A program made the translations under genes and the position numbers. This document shows, one piece after another, positions 19,580 to 28,101 of a stretch of DNA of 64,000 nt. The stretch comes from Amycolatopsis eburnea (GTDB taxonomy: Bacteria > Actinomycetota > Actinomycetes > Mycobacteriales > Pseudonocardiaceae). The stretch spans positions 930,001 to 994,000 of the forward strand of contig NZ_RSEC01000058.1 in assembly GCF_003937945.1 (NCBI RefSeq). The letters are read 5' to 3'. The notes beneath the pieces were generated by a model, which saw only the letters and a list, made by a program, of their open reading frames with translations, was not told the origin of the DNA and made no database searches. How positions within the stretch are numbered: the first letter of the stretch is position 1; the number at the start of each line of letters is the position of its first letter.

Positions 19580-19762
19580 GTGGGCACGGTCATCGGCGCG
19601 GTCGTCGCCGTCATCATCGGCGGCGGGGTGGCGACCGGGGCGGGGTTCGCCCTCGTCAAGGGCGCGGACCCGGACACCGCCGCCCCGGTTCAGGACAAGC
19701 TCAACGCGCAGGTGAAGTACAACCCGGCCGACCACCCCGGCAAGATCTACGGGAACCGCTGA
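19580..19762 (+). CDS. DUF2613 small membrane/secreted protein
   Basis: A 60-aa protein with one N-terminal hydrophobic helix (about 4-27, VIGAVVAVIIGGGVATGAGF) and a short polar tail, matching the DUF2613 family. In mycobacteria the equivalent small protein (Rv0236A) is encoded beside aftD. It starts 3 bp after the previous stop and ends 4 bp before the next gene, so it sits in a tight operon. Molecular role unknown. Confidence 0.8.
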   Translation: MGTVIGAVVAVIIGGGVATGAGFALVKGADPDTAAPVQDKLNAQVKYNPADHPGKIYGNR

Positions 19763-19766
19763 CGGC

Positions 19767-20828
19767 GTGACCCGGCTCGCCTCCGACCACGCCCACCGCG
19801 TCGTCGGGCTCTACGGCGACCCCACCGTTTCCTGGAGCATCCTCCTCGAAGCGGACCTCGCCGCGGCCGCGCCGGAACCGGAGAAGCTCCGGGCGCGCCT
19901 GGCCGCCGCGATCCAGCAGTACCCCCATCTCGGTGCTGTGCCCGGGATCGAGCGGGCGGACGACCTGCCCGCCGTCCGCGACCGGTTCGCTGCCCAGCCC
20001 TACGAACGCACCGAACCGCTCGTCCGCGTCGCCGTCCGCGCCGACCCGGCCACGGTGCTCGTCGCCGCGCACCACGGGGCCCTCGACGGCCTCGGCCTCC
20101 TGGCACTGCTCGGCATCCTCCTCGACGTCCCGGTTTCCTCGGCGGCGACCGGGATCGGCGCACGCGGCGGCGGCAAACCCTTTCTCGTGTCGGCCGTCCA
20201 GCGGCTCGCTGAGGCGCTTTTCGCGCCACCGGGCCGGATCGTGCCGGACCGGGCCGTTCCGTCCACAGGGGACGTCTTCGCGGCCCGGGACGAACCGCGG
20301 CTGCGGCTCGGGGCGCCCGGGTTCGTCACGGCCGCCGCCCGCGCCACCGAACGCTGGAACCGCGCGCACGGCGCCCGGACCGCGCGGGTCGTCGCCGCGC
20401 TGGGCGCGTCCCGGCGCTCCGGCGCGGCCCCGGAACCGGTGCACGACAGCGCGTTCTTCCGGCTGCCGCTGGGTTCCCGCGCGGCGGACGTCGCCGCGCT
20501 GCTGCGCACGCAGCCGCCCGAGCCGGACTTCCCCGCGCGCAGCAGCCGGGTCGCCCGGCTGGGAACCCGCCTGCTGGCCGGACGGCTGGGCTCGACGTTC
20601 CTGGTGTCGAACCTCGGCCTGGTGTCCACCGCGGACACCGTGCGCGCACTGGCGTTCTACCCGGCCGCGAGCGGCCGCTCCGGCGTGGCGTTCGGCGCCG
20701 CGACCACCGGCGGCACCACGACGGTTACGGTCCGGGCCCGCCGTCGCGACTTCGACGCCCCCGCCGCGGTTCGCCTGCTGGCCGAGTTCGCCGACGCGGT
20801 GCGTGACCAGGTCTCGCCGACGTCTTGA
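19767..20828 (+). CDS. Condensation-domain/Pap-like acyltransferase
   Basis: A 353-aa cytoplasmic protein of the chloramphenicol acetyltransferase/condensation fold. The catalytic motif HHxxxDG is present as HHGALDG at 102-108, and the C-terminal SNLGLVSTADTV and TTVTV strands are typical of Pap-type acyltransferases. These move acyl chains from CoA or carrier proteins to hydroxyls or amines. It is the last gene of the transcript with the 560-aa membrane protein and the DUF2613 peptide, so it may acylate a glycolipid or wall glycan intermediate; this is inference. The stop codon is supplied by a family B hairpin arm. Confidence 0.72.
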   Translation: MTRLASDHAHRVVGLYGDPTVSWSILLEADLAAAAPEPEKLRARLAAAIQQYPHLGAVPGIERADDLPAVRDRFAAQPYERTEPLVRVAVRADPATVLVAAHHGALDGLGLLALLGILLDVPVSSAATGIGARGGGKPFLVSAVQRLAEALFAPPGRIVPDRAVPSTGDVFAARDEPRLRLGAPGFVTAAARATERWNRAHGARTARVVAALGASRRSGAAPEPVHDSAFFRLPLGSRAADVAALLRTQPPEPDFPARSSRVARLGTRLLAGRLGSTFLVSNLGLVSTADTVRALAFYPAASGRSGVAFGAATTGGTTTVTVRARRRDFDAPAAVRLLAEFADAVRDQVSPTS

Positions 20829-20875
20829 ATGACTCATTCAGGACCTCCGAAGACCTGAATGACTCATTCAAGACG
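20821..20875. repeat. Family B hairpin repeat, copy 1
   Basis: 22-bp inverted arms (20821-20842 and 20854-20875) with one central mismatch and an 11-nt spacer. Each arm contains the short palindrome TGAATGACTCATTCA. Convergent gene ends meet here and the TGA of the acyltransferase is within the left arm. A terminator role is plausible. Confidence 0.85.
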
Positions 20876-20886
20876 CAAGCGCGACG

Positions 20887-22041
20887 TCAGGGCCGGGGCT
20901 GAGCGAGTTCCGGGGCGCCGGCCAGCACCCGCGGCCGGGGCGCCTCCCGGCCGGAGACTTCCCGCACCAGTGAAGCGAACTCGGCCGCGCTGCGCTCCCA
21001 GCTGAACGTCCCGGCCCGCGCGGCGCCGGCCAGGCCCATCTCCGCGCGCCGCAGGCCGTCCGCGAGCAGGCCGTCGACCTGCGCGGTGAAGTGGTCGAAG
21101 TCGTCGGCCAGCAGGCCGGTCCGGCCCTCCACAATGGACTCCGCGACCCCGCCGGCGGCGCGGTAGGCGACCGACGGCACGCCGTGCGCCGCGGCCTCCA
21201 TGATGACGATGCCCCAGCCCTCCTTGACCGACGGGCACAGGTGCAGCCAGGAGCGCGCGAGGATCTCGTGCTTGGTCCGTTCGTCGACCCAGCCGTGCAG
21301 CACCACGCGGTCGGTGACGCCCCGGGACGCCGCGTGCGCGCGCAGCACCTCGTCCCACGGGCCCTGGCCGACCACCTCCAGCCGCAGGGACGGCCAGCGC
21401 CCGGCGAGCCGCGCGACGACGTCGATGGCGTGCTCGATCCGCTTGTGCGGCACCAGCCTGCTCACCGCGACCAGGGTCGGCTCGGGCGCCCGGCCGGACT
21501 CGCACGCCGGGGGCGCGTCCAGCCCGTTCGGCACCACCGCGACGCGGTCCGGCTCGACGCCGAGGCCGGCCAGCTCGCCCTTGGTGACCTCGGAAACCGT
21601 TACGTAGCGGCACTTGCGGAACAGCCACGGCGCCAGCCGCGACTCGATCCACCAGCCCGCCCGGCCCAGCGCCTCGCCGAGCGCGCTGATCCACTGTTCC
21701 TTGTGGACGTGGTGCACGAGCACCAGCACGGGGCAGCCGGCCACCAGCCGGGCGAAGAACGGCATGCCGTTCTGCACGTCGACGACGAGATCGGCGCGGG
21801 CGCGGCGGATCGCGCGCAACGCGTGCGCGTACACGCCGAACTTCCCGCCGCGGCGCCGGTAGCGGACACCGTCGCGCCACTCGCCCGCGCTCGCGCCCGG
21901 GTAGGCCGCGCACTGGATCTCGACCCGGTACCCCGCTCTCGCGAGCCCTTCGGCCATCCGCTCGACGTACCGCTCCGACCCGCCGCCCTCGGGGTGGCCG
22001 GTGTCGCGCCAGTTGACGAGGAGCACGCGAGGACGTTCCAT
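20887..22041 (-). CDS. Glycosyltransferase family 4 (Rv0225-like)
   Basis: A 384-aa GT-B enzyme: an N-terminal domain with LLVNWRDTGHPEGGGSERYVERMA, then the nucleotide-sugar-binding half with VAVSRLVPHKRIEHAID and the E-x7-E-like CPSVKEGWGIVIMEAAAHGVPSVAY. It transfers a sugar from an NDP-sugar on the cytoplasmic side. The neighbouring methyltransferase is divergent, as is the arrangement of Rv0225 and Rv0224c. The acceptor is probably a lipid-linked wall glycan intermediate, by context. Confidence 0.85.
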   Translation of the reverse strand: MERPRVLLVNWRDTGHPEGGGSERYVERMAEGLARAGYRVEIQCAAYPGASAGEWRDGVRYRRRGGKFGVYAHALRAIRRARADLVVDVQNGMPFFARLVAGCPVLVLVHHVHKEQWISALGEALGRAGWWIESRLAPWLFRKCRYVTVSEVTKGELAGLGVEPDRVAVVPNGLDAPPACESGRAPEPTLVAVSRLVPHKRIEHAIDVVARLAGRWPSLRLEVVGQGPWDEVLRAHAASRGVTDRVVLHGWVDERTKHEILARSWLHLCPSVKEGWGIVIMEAAAHGVPSVAYRAAGGVAESIVEGRTGLLADDFDHFTAQVDGLLADGLRRAEMGLAGAARAGTFSWERSAAEFASLVREVSGREAPRPRVLAGAPELAQPRP

Positions 22042-22072
22042 CGGGTTATCCCAACTGTAGCGACGGTGCTAG

Positions 22073-22088
22073 GTTACTGGTGCGTACA
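22073..22088. promoter_or_regulatory. Degenerate TTAC-N6-GTA motif in divergent promoter region
   Basis: GTTAC TGGTGC GTACA has the same spacing as the palindromes at 17836 and 23974. It lies between the divergent glycosyltransferase and methyltransferase genes. The match is weaker, so assignment as an operator is tentative. Confidence 0.35.
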
Positions 22089-22123
22089 CAGTAGATGAAC
22101 GTATTCGGGAAAGCGACGGTTCA

Positions 22124-22882
22124 ATGGTAGGTAATCCGGTGCTCTCCGCGACGGCGCGGCCCCACCGCGCCACGCTCGGCCGTTCCGTGACGCTGTTCCG
22201 GGCGTTCCTCACCGAGCAGACCGACCCCGACGGCTTCTATTCCACGCTCGCGGCCGACTCCGTCCGGCAATTGGCGTCCCACACGCCGCTTTCCGGGCGC
22301 ACGGTGCTCGACGTCGGCGGTGGCCCCGGCTATTTCTCCGACGCCTTCCGCGCGGCCGGCGCGGTCTACCTCGGCCTCGACCCGGACGTCGGCGAGCTGT
22401 CCGCGCGCGGCGAGCCGGGGGAGAACATGATCCGCGCCAGCGGCACGGAACTGCCGGTGCGCACCGGATCCGTGGACGTCTGCTACTCCTCCAACGTGCT
22501 GGAGCACGTCGCCGAGCCGTGGGTCATGCTCGACGAGATGTGCCGCGTGACCAAACCCGGTGGCACGGTCTTCGCGTCGTTCACCCCGTGGTATTCACCG
22601 TGGGGCGGGCACGAGACCGCGCCGTGGCATTTCCTCGGCGGGTACTACGCCCGCCAGCGTTATGCCCGGAAACTCGGGAAGCAGCCCAAGAACAAATTCG
22701 GGGAAAGCCTGTTCCCGGTTTCCGTCGGCGCCGCGCTCCGCTGGGCGAAAACGACACCGCTGGCCGATCTGGTGGCCGGGTACCCGCGCTACCACCCGGG
22801 CTGGGCGATGGGGATCGTGCGGATTCCCGGCCTCCGCGAAATCGCGTCGTGGAATCTGGTGCTGGTGCTGGAAAAGCGTTAG
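22124..22882 (+). CDS. Class I SAM-dependent methyltransferase (Rv0224c-like)
   Basis: A 252-aa methyltransferase with motif I TVLDVGGGPGYFSDAF, an acidic strand-2 end YLGLDPD, and the CYSSNVLEHVAEPWVMLDEM and RVTKPGGTVFASFTPWYSPWGGHE signatures of the Methyltransf_11 group. It sits divergently from the GT4 gene and convergently (4-bp overlap) with DUF3068, the order of Rv0224c-Rv0227c in mycobacteria apart from rearrangement. The substrate is not known; a sugar or lipid intermediate of the wall glycan is the likely one. Confidence 0.85.
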   Translation: MVGNPVLSATARPHRATLGRSVTLFRAFLTEQTDPDGFYSTLAADSVRQLASHTPLSGRTVLDVGGGPGYFSDAFRAAGAVYLGLDPDVGELSARGEPGENMIRASGTELPVRTGSVDVCYSSNVLEHVAEPWVMLDEMCRVTKPGGTVFASFTPWYSPWGGHETAPWHFLGGYYARQRYARKLGKQPKNKFGESLFPVSVGAALRWAKTTPLADLVAGYPRYHPGWAMGIVRIPGLREIASWNLVLVLEKR

Positions 22883-23943
22883 GTGCGGGCGAAGGCCACC
22901 TGACGCCGCCGCGGCGGCGCGGGTGGCTCGGCCGGGCGGCGGCGGACCAGCAGGACGATCGCGACGACGATCAGCACGCCACCGCCGATCCCCAGCCAGA
23001 GCGGGCCGGTGCTCGAGAGGAGCTCCAGCCTGCCCTTGTTCGCGTTCACCTGGTCGACCATCTGCGAGATGGTCTTCCCGTTGTAGGCCAAGGTGCCGTC
23101 GAAGACGACGGTCGGGGGCGTGGTCCCGGTGCGCAGCTCCTGGTGCTGCTGTTGCTGCTGCTTCACCTGGATCCCGGTGACCGGCTCGACCCACATCGTG
23201 GTGACGCCGCGGTAGTAGAGCTCGGCGTCGGCGGTCGGCTGGGTGGAGCCGACGAGCGAACCGGGCACGGACTTCGTCGCGATCTTCGTGTCCGGGATGT
23301 CCTGGACGTACTTGTAGGTCTCGATCCCGTTCACCGTCTCGGTGCCGGTGTACCGCGCGATGACGGCCGCGCCGGTGTTGTCGTCGTAGACCCGGTAGTC
23401 CTTCTGCTCGGCGCTGAACGGGAACTTGAAGTTCAGCCCGGGCTGTGCCTTGTAGTCGTTGGTCTCCGCCGGCTTCTCGCCGTCCTTCTCCGCCGTCTCC
23501 TTCAGTTCGGTGATGTAGCTGCTCTTGGCGTCGCACGGCGGATCGGTCTCCCCGCGCGGGTCGTAGCCCTCAGCGGTGCGCCGGTCGAAGCAGACCTGCC
23601 GCTTGCTCGCGCTGACCACGGTGTCGTCGGCGTCGTCCTTGACCTGCACGGCGAGCAGCCAGACCGCGTAGTCGGTGTCCTGACGCATCTCCGGTGCGGC
23701 GAAGTTCGCCTGCACGTGGGCGACCGCGGTCAGCTTGGCGTTCTCGCGGATCTCGGTGACCGGGCCCTGCCCCTTGTCGACGACGGCGAGGACCTTGCTC
23801 GCGGTGCCCTCGAGCACCGACGTCGAATCCTGGTCCAGTGGCACCTTGGCGAGCTTCGGGTAGACGTAGGCCGGCAGGAGCACCGCCCCCGCGACCGCGA
23901 ACACCCCCAGTGCCAGCAAGATCAGGCCGAAAGCTCGTCGCAA
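22879..23943 (-). CDS. DUF3068 / PorA-family membrane protein (Rv0227c-like)
   Basis: A 354-aa protein with an N-terminal transmembrane helix (about 4-26), a ~290-residue extracytoplasmic beta-rich domain and a second helix near the C terminus (about 310-335) followed by an Arg/Pro tail. This layout is that of DUF3068, found next to arabinogalactan genes in mycolata and relatives. TTG at 23943 is chosen for the GGAGG site just upstream; the frame also allows a TTG at 23973, which would overlap the palindrome. The protein contains a short polyglutamine run (VKQQQQQHQ). Function unknown. Confidence 0.8.
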   Translation of the reverse strand: MRRAFGLILLALGVFAVAGAVLLPAYVYPKLAKVPLDQDSTSVLEGTASKVLAVVDKGQGPVTEIRENAKLTAVAHVQANFAAPEMRQDTDYAVWLLAVQVKDDADDTVVSASKRQVCFDRRTAEGYDPRGETDPPCDAKSSYITELKETAEKDGEKPAETNDYKAQPGLNFKFPFSAEQKDYRVYDDNTGAAVIARYTGTETVNGIETYKYVQDIPDTKIATKSVPGSLVGSTQPTADAELYYRGVTTMWVEPVTGIQVKQQQQQHQELRTGTTPPTVVFDGTLAYNGKTISQMVDQVNANKGRLELLSSTGPLWLGIGGGVLIVVAIVLLVRRRPAEPPAPPRRRQVAFART

Positions 23944-23973
23944 CGGTCCTCCAGGGTCGTACTCCGGACGCAA

Positions 23974-23989
23974 ATTACCCGGCGGTAAT
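23974..23989. promoter_or_regulatory. ATTAC-N6-GTAAT palindrome upstream of DUF3068
   Basis: ATTAC CCGGCG GTAAT, a perfect inverted repeat with a 6-nt spacer, begins 31 bp upstream of the preferred TTG start of the DUF3068 gene. The same motif occurs upstream of the flippase at 17836-17851. Confidence 0.5.
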
Positions 23990-24193
23990 CAGTGCCCGGA
24001 TAGTGGCCCGCGCCACGTCGCGCGTCAAAGTGTGACCGGCGGTCACAGCCACGGCGTGCCACCGGAAGGTCGCATGGGCGCCGCCGTTCGGACCAAGCGA
24101 CCAAACAAGTTTGTTCCCGGGCACAACGGGCACGGCCCCACCATCGGACGATCCGTATCCGCCGCGCCGGAAGTGCAGAGGAGAATTTCCCTG

Positions 24194-24700
24194 TTGTCGC
24201 AGGACCCTTCGCTGGTCGCCATCGCGGCCACCGCGCGCTGGCGGGCCCGGATCGTGGCGGCGGCCGCGAGCGCGGGCATCACCATCACCGACCCCCTGGC
24301 GGGCGTGCCGGGCATCCGCGTGCTCACGTGCGCCCCCGGCGACCTCGCCGTCCTCGTCCCGAGACTGGGCGCCGAACCCTCCCGCGCGGCGATCGGCGCG
24401 CGTTCGGACTCGATCGCCGACCGCGAACTGCGCGACGCGGTGGCCGACGTCGCGGCCCTGCTTTCGTTGCACGGCAACGTGGTCCTCGACCTCGACGCGG
24501 ATCGCCGCCGCGGCGGCGTGCGCCCGGACGTGGTCGTCTCGGCCGCCGTGGACCGTCCCCAGTGGACGGAGCCGGCGGTGGCGCTCCCGGTGGGCACGGA
24601 CCGGCGCGGGGGTCCGCTCACGGTGGAGCTCACCGCCGGTCCGGGTTTCGAGGGCACGCTGCTGGAACTGGCGCGCCTGGTCCAGGCCGACGCGGCTTAG
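24194..24700 (+). CDS. Hypothetical protein
   Basis: A 168-aa predicted soluble alpha/beta protein (LVAIAATARWRARIVAAAASAG near the N terminus, later GPLTVELTAGPGF) with no family I recognise; a receiver-like or septum-site-determining-like N-terminal fold is possible but unproven. TTG at 24194 follows AGAGGAG by 10 nt. The frame is open back to GTG 24032, but codons before ~24173 have poor G/C third positions, so that part looks untranslated. It overlaps the convergent reductase gene by 4 bp. Confidence 0.5.
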   Translation: MSQDPSLVAIAATARWRARIVAAAASAGITITDPLAGVPGIRVLTCAPGDLAVLVPRLGAEPSRAAIGARSDSIADRELRDAVADVAALLSLHGNVVLDLDADRRRGGVRPDVVVSAAVDRPQWTEPAVALPVGTDRRGGPLTVELTAGPGFEGTLLELARLVQADAA

Positions 24701-25248
24701 GCCGGTGCGTAGACCAGTTCGAGGATCCCGGACGGGAAGGCGGTGCTCTTCACCAGGCGCAGCTTCACGGCCTCGGCCAGCTCCGGGAACAGCGCGGTGC
24801 CCTTCCCCGTGACGGCGGGCAGCACCCACAGCCGGTATTCGTCGACGACCCCGAGCTTGATCAGCGAGTGCAGGAACGAGGTACCCCCGGCGGCGACGAG
24901 GTCCTTGCCGGGCTCGGCCTTGAGCTTGGCGATCTCCGTCGCCGTGTCCCCGCCGGCGATGCGGGTTTCCGGCCAGTCGTCGGCCGAGGTCAGGGTGCGG
25001 GAGAAGACGACCTTCGGGATCTCGTTCATCGCCTTGGCGGACGGGTGGTCGCTGGTCGGCCAGTACCCGGCCATGATCTCGTAGGTGGTGCGGCCCATGA
25101 GGAACGCGCCGGCTTCCCAGAGCCGGTTGACGAAGTACTCCTCCTGCTCGGGGTCGTCGATGCTCGTCATGACGTCCCGGATCCCGTTGTCCCCGTCGGC
25201 GCTCTTGCCGTCGAGGGAGACGTAGAAACCCAGAATCAGCTTCCGCAT
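24697..25248 (-). CDS. Dihydrofolate reductase-family (RibD C-terminal-like) protein
   Basis: A 183-aa protein of the DHFR/RibD-C fold: MRKLILGFYVSLDGKSADGDNG at the N terminus, then FLMGRTTYEIMAGYWP and GGTSFLHSLIKLGVVDEYRLWVLP. Members are NADPH-dependent reductases of varied or unknown substrate, distinct from true housekeeping DHFR. ATG at 25248 has a GGAGG site. The operon context gives no substrate. Confidence 0.85.
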   Translation of the reverse strand: MRKLILGFYVSLDGKSADGDNGIRDVMTSIDDPEQEEYFVNRLWEAGAFLMGRTTYEIMAGYWPTSDHPSAKAMNEIPKVVFSRTLTSADDWPETRIAGGDTATEIAKLKAEPGKDLVAAGGTSFLHSLIKLGVVDEYRLWVLPAVTGKGTALFPELAEAVKLRLVKSTAFPSGILELVYAPA

Positions 25249-25333
25249 GGCCCTGCCTCCGTGTGGTCCGTCGCTGCGCTGAGCACACCATCGCACCGAC
25301 AAGTGCGGGAGTCAAGACAAAAAAGATTGTCGG

Positions 25334-25546
25334 CTAGGGTTCGTCTTCGACCCACTCCAGCAGGTCGCCGGGCTGGCAGCCGAGGACCCGGCACATCGCT
25401 TCCAGCGTGCTGAACCGCACGGCCTTCGCGCGCCCGTTCTTCAGCACCGCCACGTTCGCCGGGGTCAGGCCGACCTTCTCGGCGAACTCGCCGACGCTCA
25501 TCTTCCGCTTGGCCAGTTCGACGTCGATGCGCACGACGATCGGCAT
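25334..25546 (-). CDS. Small HTH regulator (Xre/Cro, YozG-like)
   Basis: A 70-aa protein that is nearly all helix-turn-helix: VELAKRKMSVGEFAEKVGLTPANVAVLKNGRAKAVRFSTLEAMCRVLGC. Such tiny Xre proteins typically follow a DUF2975 membrane protein; here the two genes overlap by 1 bp and must be co-expressed. It probably autoregulates the operon through the palindrome at 26041-26054. Confidence 0.85.
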   Translation of the reverse strand: MPIVVRIDVELAKRKMSVGEFAEKVGLTPANVAVLKNGRAKAVRFSTLEAMCRVLGCQPGDLLEWVEDEP

Positions 25547-26025
25547 CAGATGACCGCTTCCATGTCGGACTGCAACGTGGTGGCCCGCCGCAGCAGGGCC
25601 CGCATGACGACCAGGAGCAGGCCGAACACCGTGATCGCCACCGTCACCAGGAACAGCAGCATCGGCATGCCGGGGTCGTCCGCGTTGAAGCCGACGAACA
25701 GCAGCATGCCGACGAAGACCAGCCACGCCGCGGCCACCGCCCAGACGATCACGTCGACCCACTTCAGGGACGCCGGCGTGAAGATCCGGTCGTTCTTGAC
25801 CAGTGTCAGCAGCTTCCACGTCGCGACCAGCACGACCTCGACGCACAGCACGAGGAACACCGCGATGGCGGTCAGCGGCCAGCGCAGGTTCGCGTCGTTC
25901 GGGTTCTGCGACGTCGTGTAGGCGATCCCGCCCGGCAGCGACAGCGTCTGGAACACGACGAGGACGCCGAACAGCAGCACCAAAAAGACTCTGAGCGCGC
26001 GCACGGCCCACTTCTCGGGAATCAT
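25546..26025 (-). CDS. DUF2975 membrane protein
   Basis: A 159-aa protein with four hydrophobic helices (about 5-35, 50-75, 95-115, 125-150), matching DUF2975, which is routinely paired with a small Xre regulator. ATG at 26025 is chosen over a TTG at 26061 because the latter lies in the promoter palindrome. Function unknown; the pair may form a membrane sensor and DNA-binding switch. Confidence 0.78.
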   Translation of the reverse strand: MIPEKWAVRALRVFLVLLFGVLVVFQTLSLPGGIAYTTSQNPNDANLRWPLTAIAVFLVLCVEVVLVATWKLLTLVKNDRIFTPASLKWVDVIVWAVAAAWLVFVGMLLFVGFNADDPGMPMLLFLVTVAITVFGLLLVVMRALLRRATTLQSDMEAVI

Positions 26026-26040
26026 GGCGCCGACTATCGC

Positions 26041-26054
26041 TCGATATCTATCGA
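26041..26054. promoter_or_regulatory. Palindrome TCGATA-TC-TATCGA upstream of the DUF2975/Xre operon
   Basis: A perfect 6-bp inverted repeat with a 2-nt centre, 15 bp upstream of the DUF2975 start and AT-rich relative to its surroundings. It is a candidate operator for the co-encoded Xre protein. Confidence 0.5.
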
Positions 26055-26065
26055 AAGTCAATAGG

Positions 26066-27244
26066 TCAGTCGAGCTCCGGATCCAGCCGCACCGACTCCA
26101 GCGCGACGTACAGCTCGCCGACGTCGACCGGGTCGGTGAGGTCGCGCTTGGTCAGTTCCTGCACGCGCCGCAGGCGGTAGCGGACCGTGTTGGGGTGCAC
26201 GAACAGCCGGTCCGCGGCCTCCTTCGCCGAGCCGTGGCCGGCGAACCACGCGAGCAGCGTGTCGAGCAGGACCTTGCGTTCCGCGCCGGGCAGGGCGAGC
26301 ACCCCGGACAGCGCGGAGCGGACGACGTCGCGGGCCATCCCCGGCGCCGCCGCCACCAGCGTCGTCACCGGCGAATCGCCGAACACCACCACGCCCGCGG
26401 TCGCCGACGGCAGCGAGCGGCGGGCGATCCGCGCGCGGTGCAGGGCGTCCGGGACGTCGGGGAACCCGCTGAACGGACGGCTCATCCCGGCCGCCACCGG
26501 CAGCGATCCCAGCACTTCGCGCAGCCGCCGGACGTCCTCGATCCGGTCGATCGCGACCAGGCCCGCCTCGCCGCCGGGCCGCCACGCCGACCGCCAGCGG
26601 CGGGCCCGCAGCAGCGCTTCGACGGAGTCCTGCGCCTCCGGCTCGACGTGTTCGGTGACCACCGCGACGAACATCCCCGCGGTCGGCAGGCCGAGTTCGC
26701 GCGCGGCCGCCTCCATCTCGGCCTGGTTCGCGAGCCGCCCGCGCAGCAGGTCGTCCAGCAGTCGGGCGTTCGCGTGCGACGGCTCGGCCGCGACCTCTTC
26801 ATACGCCGTGGTGAGCGCGTCGGAGTAGAGGTCGATCGCCTTCCAGACGTAGGAGTTGATCTCGATCGTCCGGGTGGGGTTGAGGAACTCCGGGCCGGCG
26901 AGTTCGAGCAGCGCTTCGTAGACGAAGGTGCCGCCGATCCGGAACGCGCGCAGCACCGCCGGCAGCGGGATGCCCTGGCGCGCTTGGACGAGCCCGGTCT
27001 TGCGGGCGGCGTCGAGGGCGAGGCCGCGGCCTTCGACCAGCGCGGTCAGCGCCCGTTCGAGGTTGGCCCGGCAGACCTGGCGCAGCTCGCCGGGCGCGAC
27101 GTCCTCGACCTGGCGGTAGAACTCGTCCTCTTCGCTGAGCAGGCGGGCGAGCCGATCGGCGAACTCCGGCAGCCTGGCCAGCATCTCGCGGACGAGCTCA
27201 CGGTGCTCCCGCGGTACCGGCCTGGCCAGAGCTTCGATGCCCAT
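26066..27244 (-). CDS. PucR/CdaR-type transcriptional regulator
   Basis: A 392-aa regulator: an N-terminal helical RsbR-like/PucR sensory region (about 10-170), a degenerate GGDEF-like middle domain (about 185-300) and the C-terminal PucR HTH (about 325-385, DRLFVHPNTVRYRLRRVQELTKRDLTDP). Such proteins activate or repress catabolic or secondary metabolism genes. No obvious partner gene is adjacent, so the regulon is unknown. Confidence 0.85.
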   Translation of the reverse strand: MGIEALARPVPREHRELVREMLARLPEFADRLARLLSEEDEFYRQVEDVAPGELRQVCRANLERALTALVEGRGLALDAARKTGLVQARQGIPLPAVLRAFRIGGTFVYEALLELAGPEFLNPTRTIEINSYVWKAIDLYSDALTTAYEEVAAEPSHANARLLDDLLRGRLANQAEMEAAARELGLPTAGMFVAVVTEHVEPEAQDSVEALLRARRWRSAWRPGGEAGLVAIDRIEDVRRLREVLGSLPVAAGMSRPFSGFPDVPDALHRARIARRSLPSATAGVVVFGDSPVTTLVAAAPGMARDVVRSALSGVLALPGAERKVLLDTLLAWFAGHGSAKEAADRLFVHPNTVRYRLRRVQELTKRDLTDPVDVGELYVALESVRLDPELD

Positions 27245-27340
27245 TCCTCACTTTAGCTCGGGTCCCCGGCTCGGGACATGCACGAACTTGAGCAAAATTC
27301 ATCTCCGCCGGGTGATCGTGCTCGTGAGGTCTTGACGGGC

Positions 27341-27970
27341 TCAGGCCGGTTTGCGCGCGGTGAGGTAGACGTGCGGCTCGGGTCCGGCGCCGGGGTGGTC
27401 GGGGACGAACTCCGCCTGGTCCTCGCGGAGGATCTCCAGGCCGGCGCCCCGCAGCCGCTCGGCGAGCGCCTCGGCGGTGAAGCTGCTCGCGCGGACCGGG
27501 TGTCCCATGAAGACGATGTCGACCCCGTCGACGTCAGCCGGCACGGTGGCGAACAGCAGCACGCCGCCCGGCTTCAGCCAGTCCGCCAGCCGGCCGAGCA
27601 TCGCCTCCTGCTCGGCGCGGGGGAGCTGCAGCATCGAGAAGAACGCCGTGATCGCGTCCCAGCTGCCGGGCTCGAAGGACAGCTCGCGCATGTCGGCGAG
27701 CTCGAACCGGGCGGCGGGGACCTGGGTGCGCGCGAGCTCGACCATCCGCGGCGCGACGTCGTACCCGCTGACGTCGTGACCGGCGGCCACCAGCAGCTCC
27801 GCGGTGGGGCGCCCGGTGCCCGCGCCGAGGTCGAGCACCTTCGCCTCCGGCGGCAGGTCCGCGAGGAGGTCGGTGATCGCCGCGCGCTGGGCGGTCGCGG
27901 TGCGGAACGCGTGCTCGTAGTCCATGCCGAGCGCGTCGAAGACCTCGGCGGCGGATTCGGGACGAGTCAT
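27341..27970 (-). CDS. Class I SAM-dependent methyltransferase
   Basis: A 209-aa methyltransferase with motif I VLDLGAGTGRPTAELL, motif II GYDVAPRMVELAR and the LKPGGVLLFATVP strand of the Methyltransf_11/25 type. ATG at 27970 begins at the conserved N terminus; the longer frame to 28033 is intergenic. No neighbouring pathway indicates the substrate. Confidence 0.85.
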   Translation of the reverse strand: MTRPESAAEVFDALGMDYEHAFRTATAQRAAITDLLADLPPEAKVLDLGAGTGRPTAELLVAAGHDVSGYDVAPRMVELARTQVPAARFELADMRELSFEPGSWDAITAFFSMLQLPRAEQEAMLGRLADWLKPGGVLLFATVPADVDGVDIVFMGHPVRASSFTAEALAERLRGAGLEILREDQAEFVPDHPGAGPEPHVYLTARKPA

Positions 27971-28101
27971 GCCTGAACTCTGCCAGAGGAAACCGACGCA
28001 AGGAATCGACTTCTTCTTGCAACTTCCGAGCAAAGTCTTGTTTGATGCGCGAGCGTCGCCTAATCTTCCGCCGCAGTCCCTCCGGCGAAACGAGGCCCTG
28101 G

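Noticed and set aside
24032-24193. N-terminal extension of the hypothetical protein at 24.2 kb
   Set aside because: Codons in this part have random third positions and the region contains the promoter palindrome side; a start near 24173-24194 fits better.
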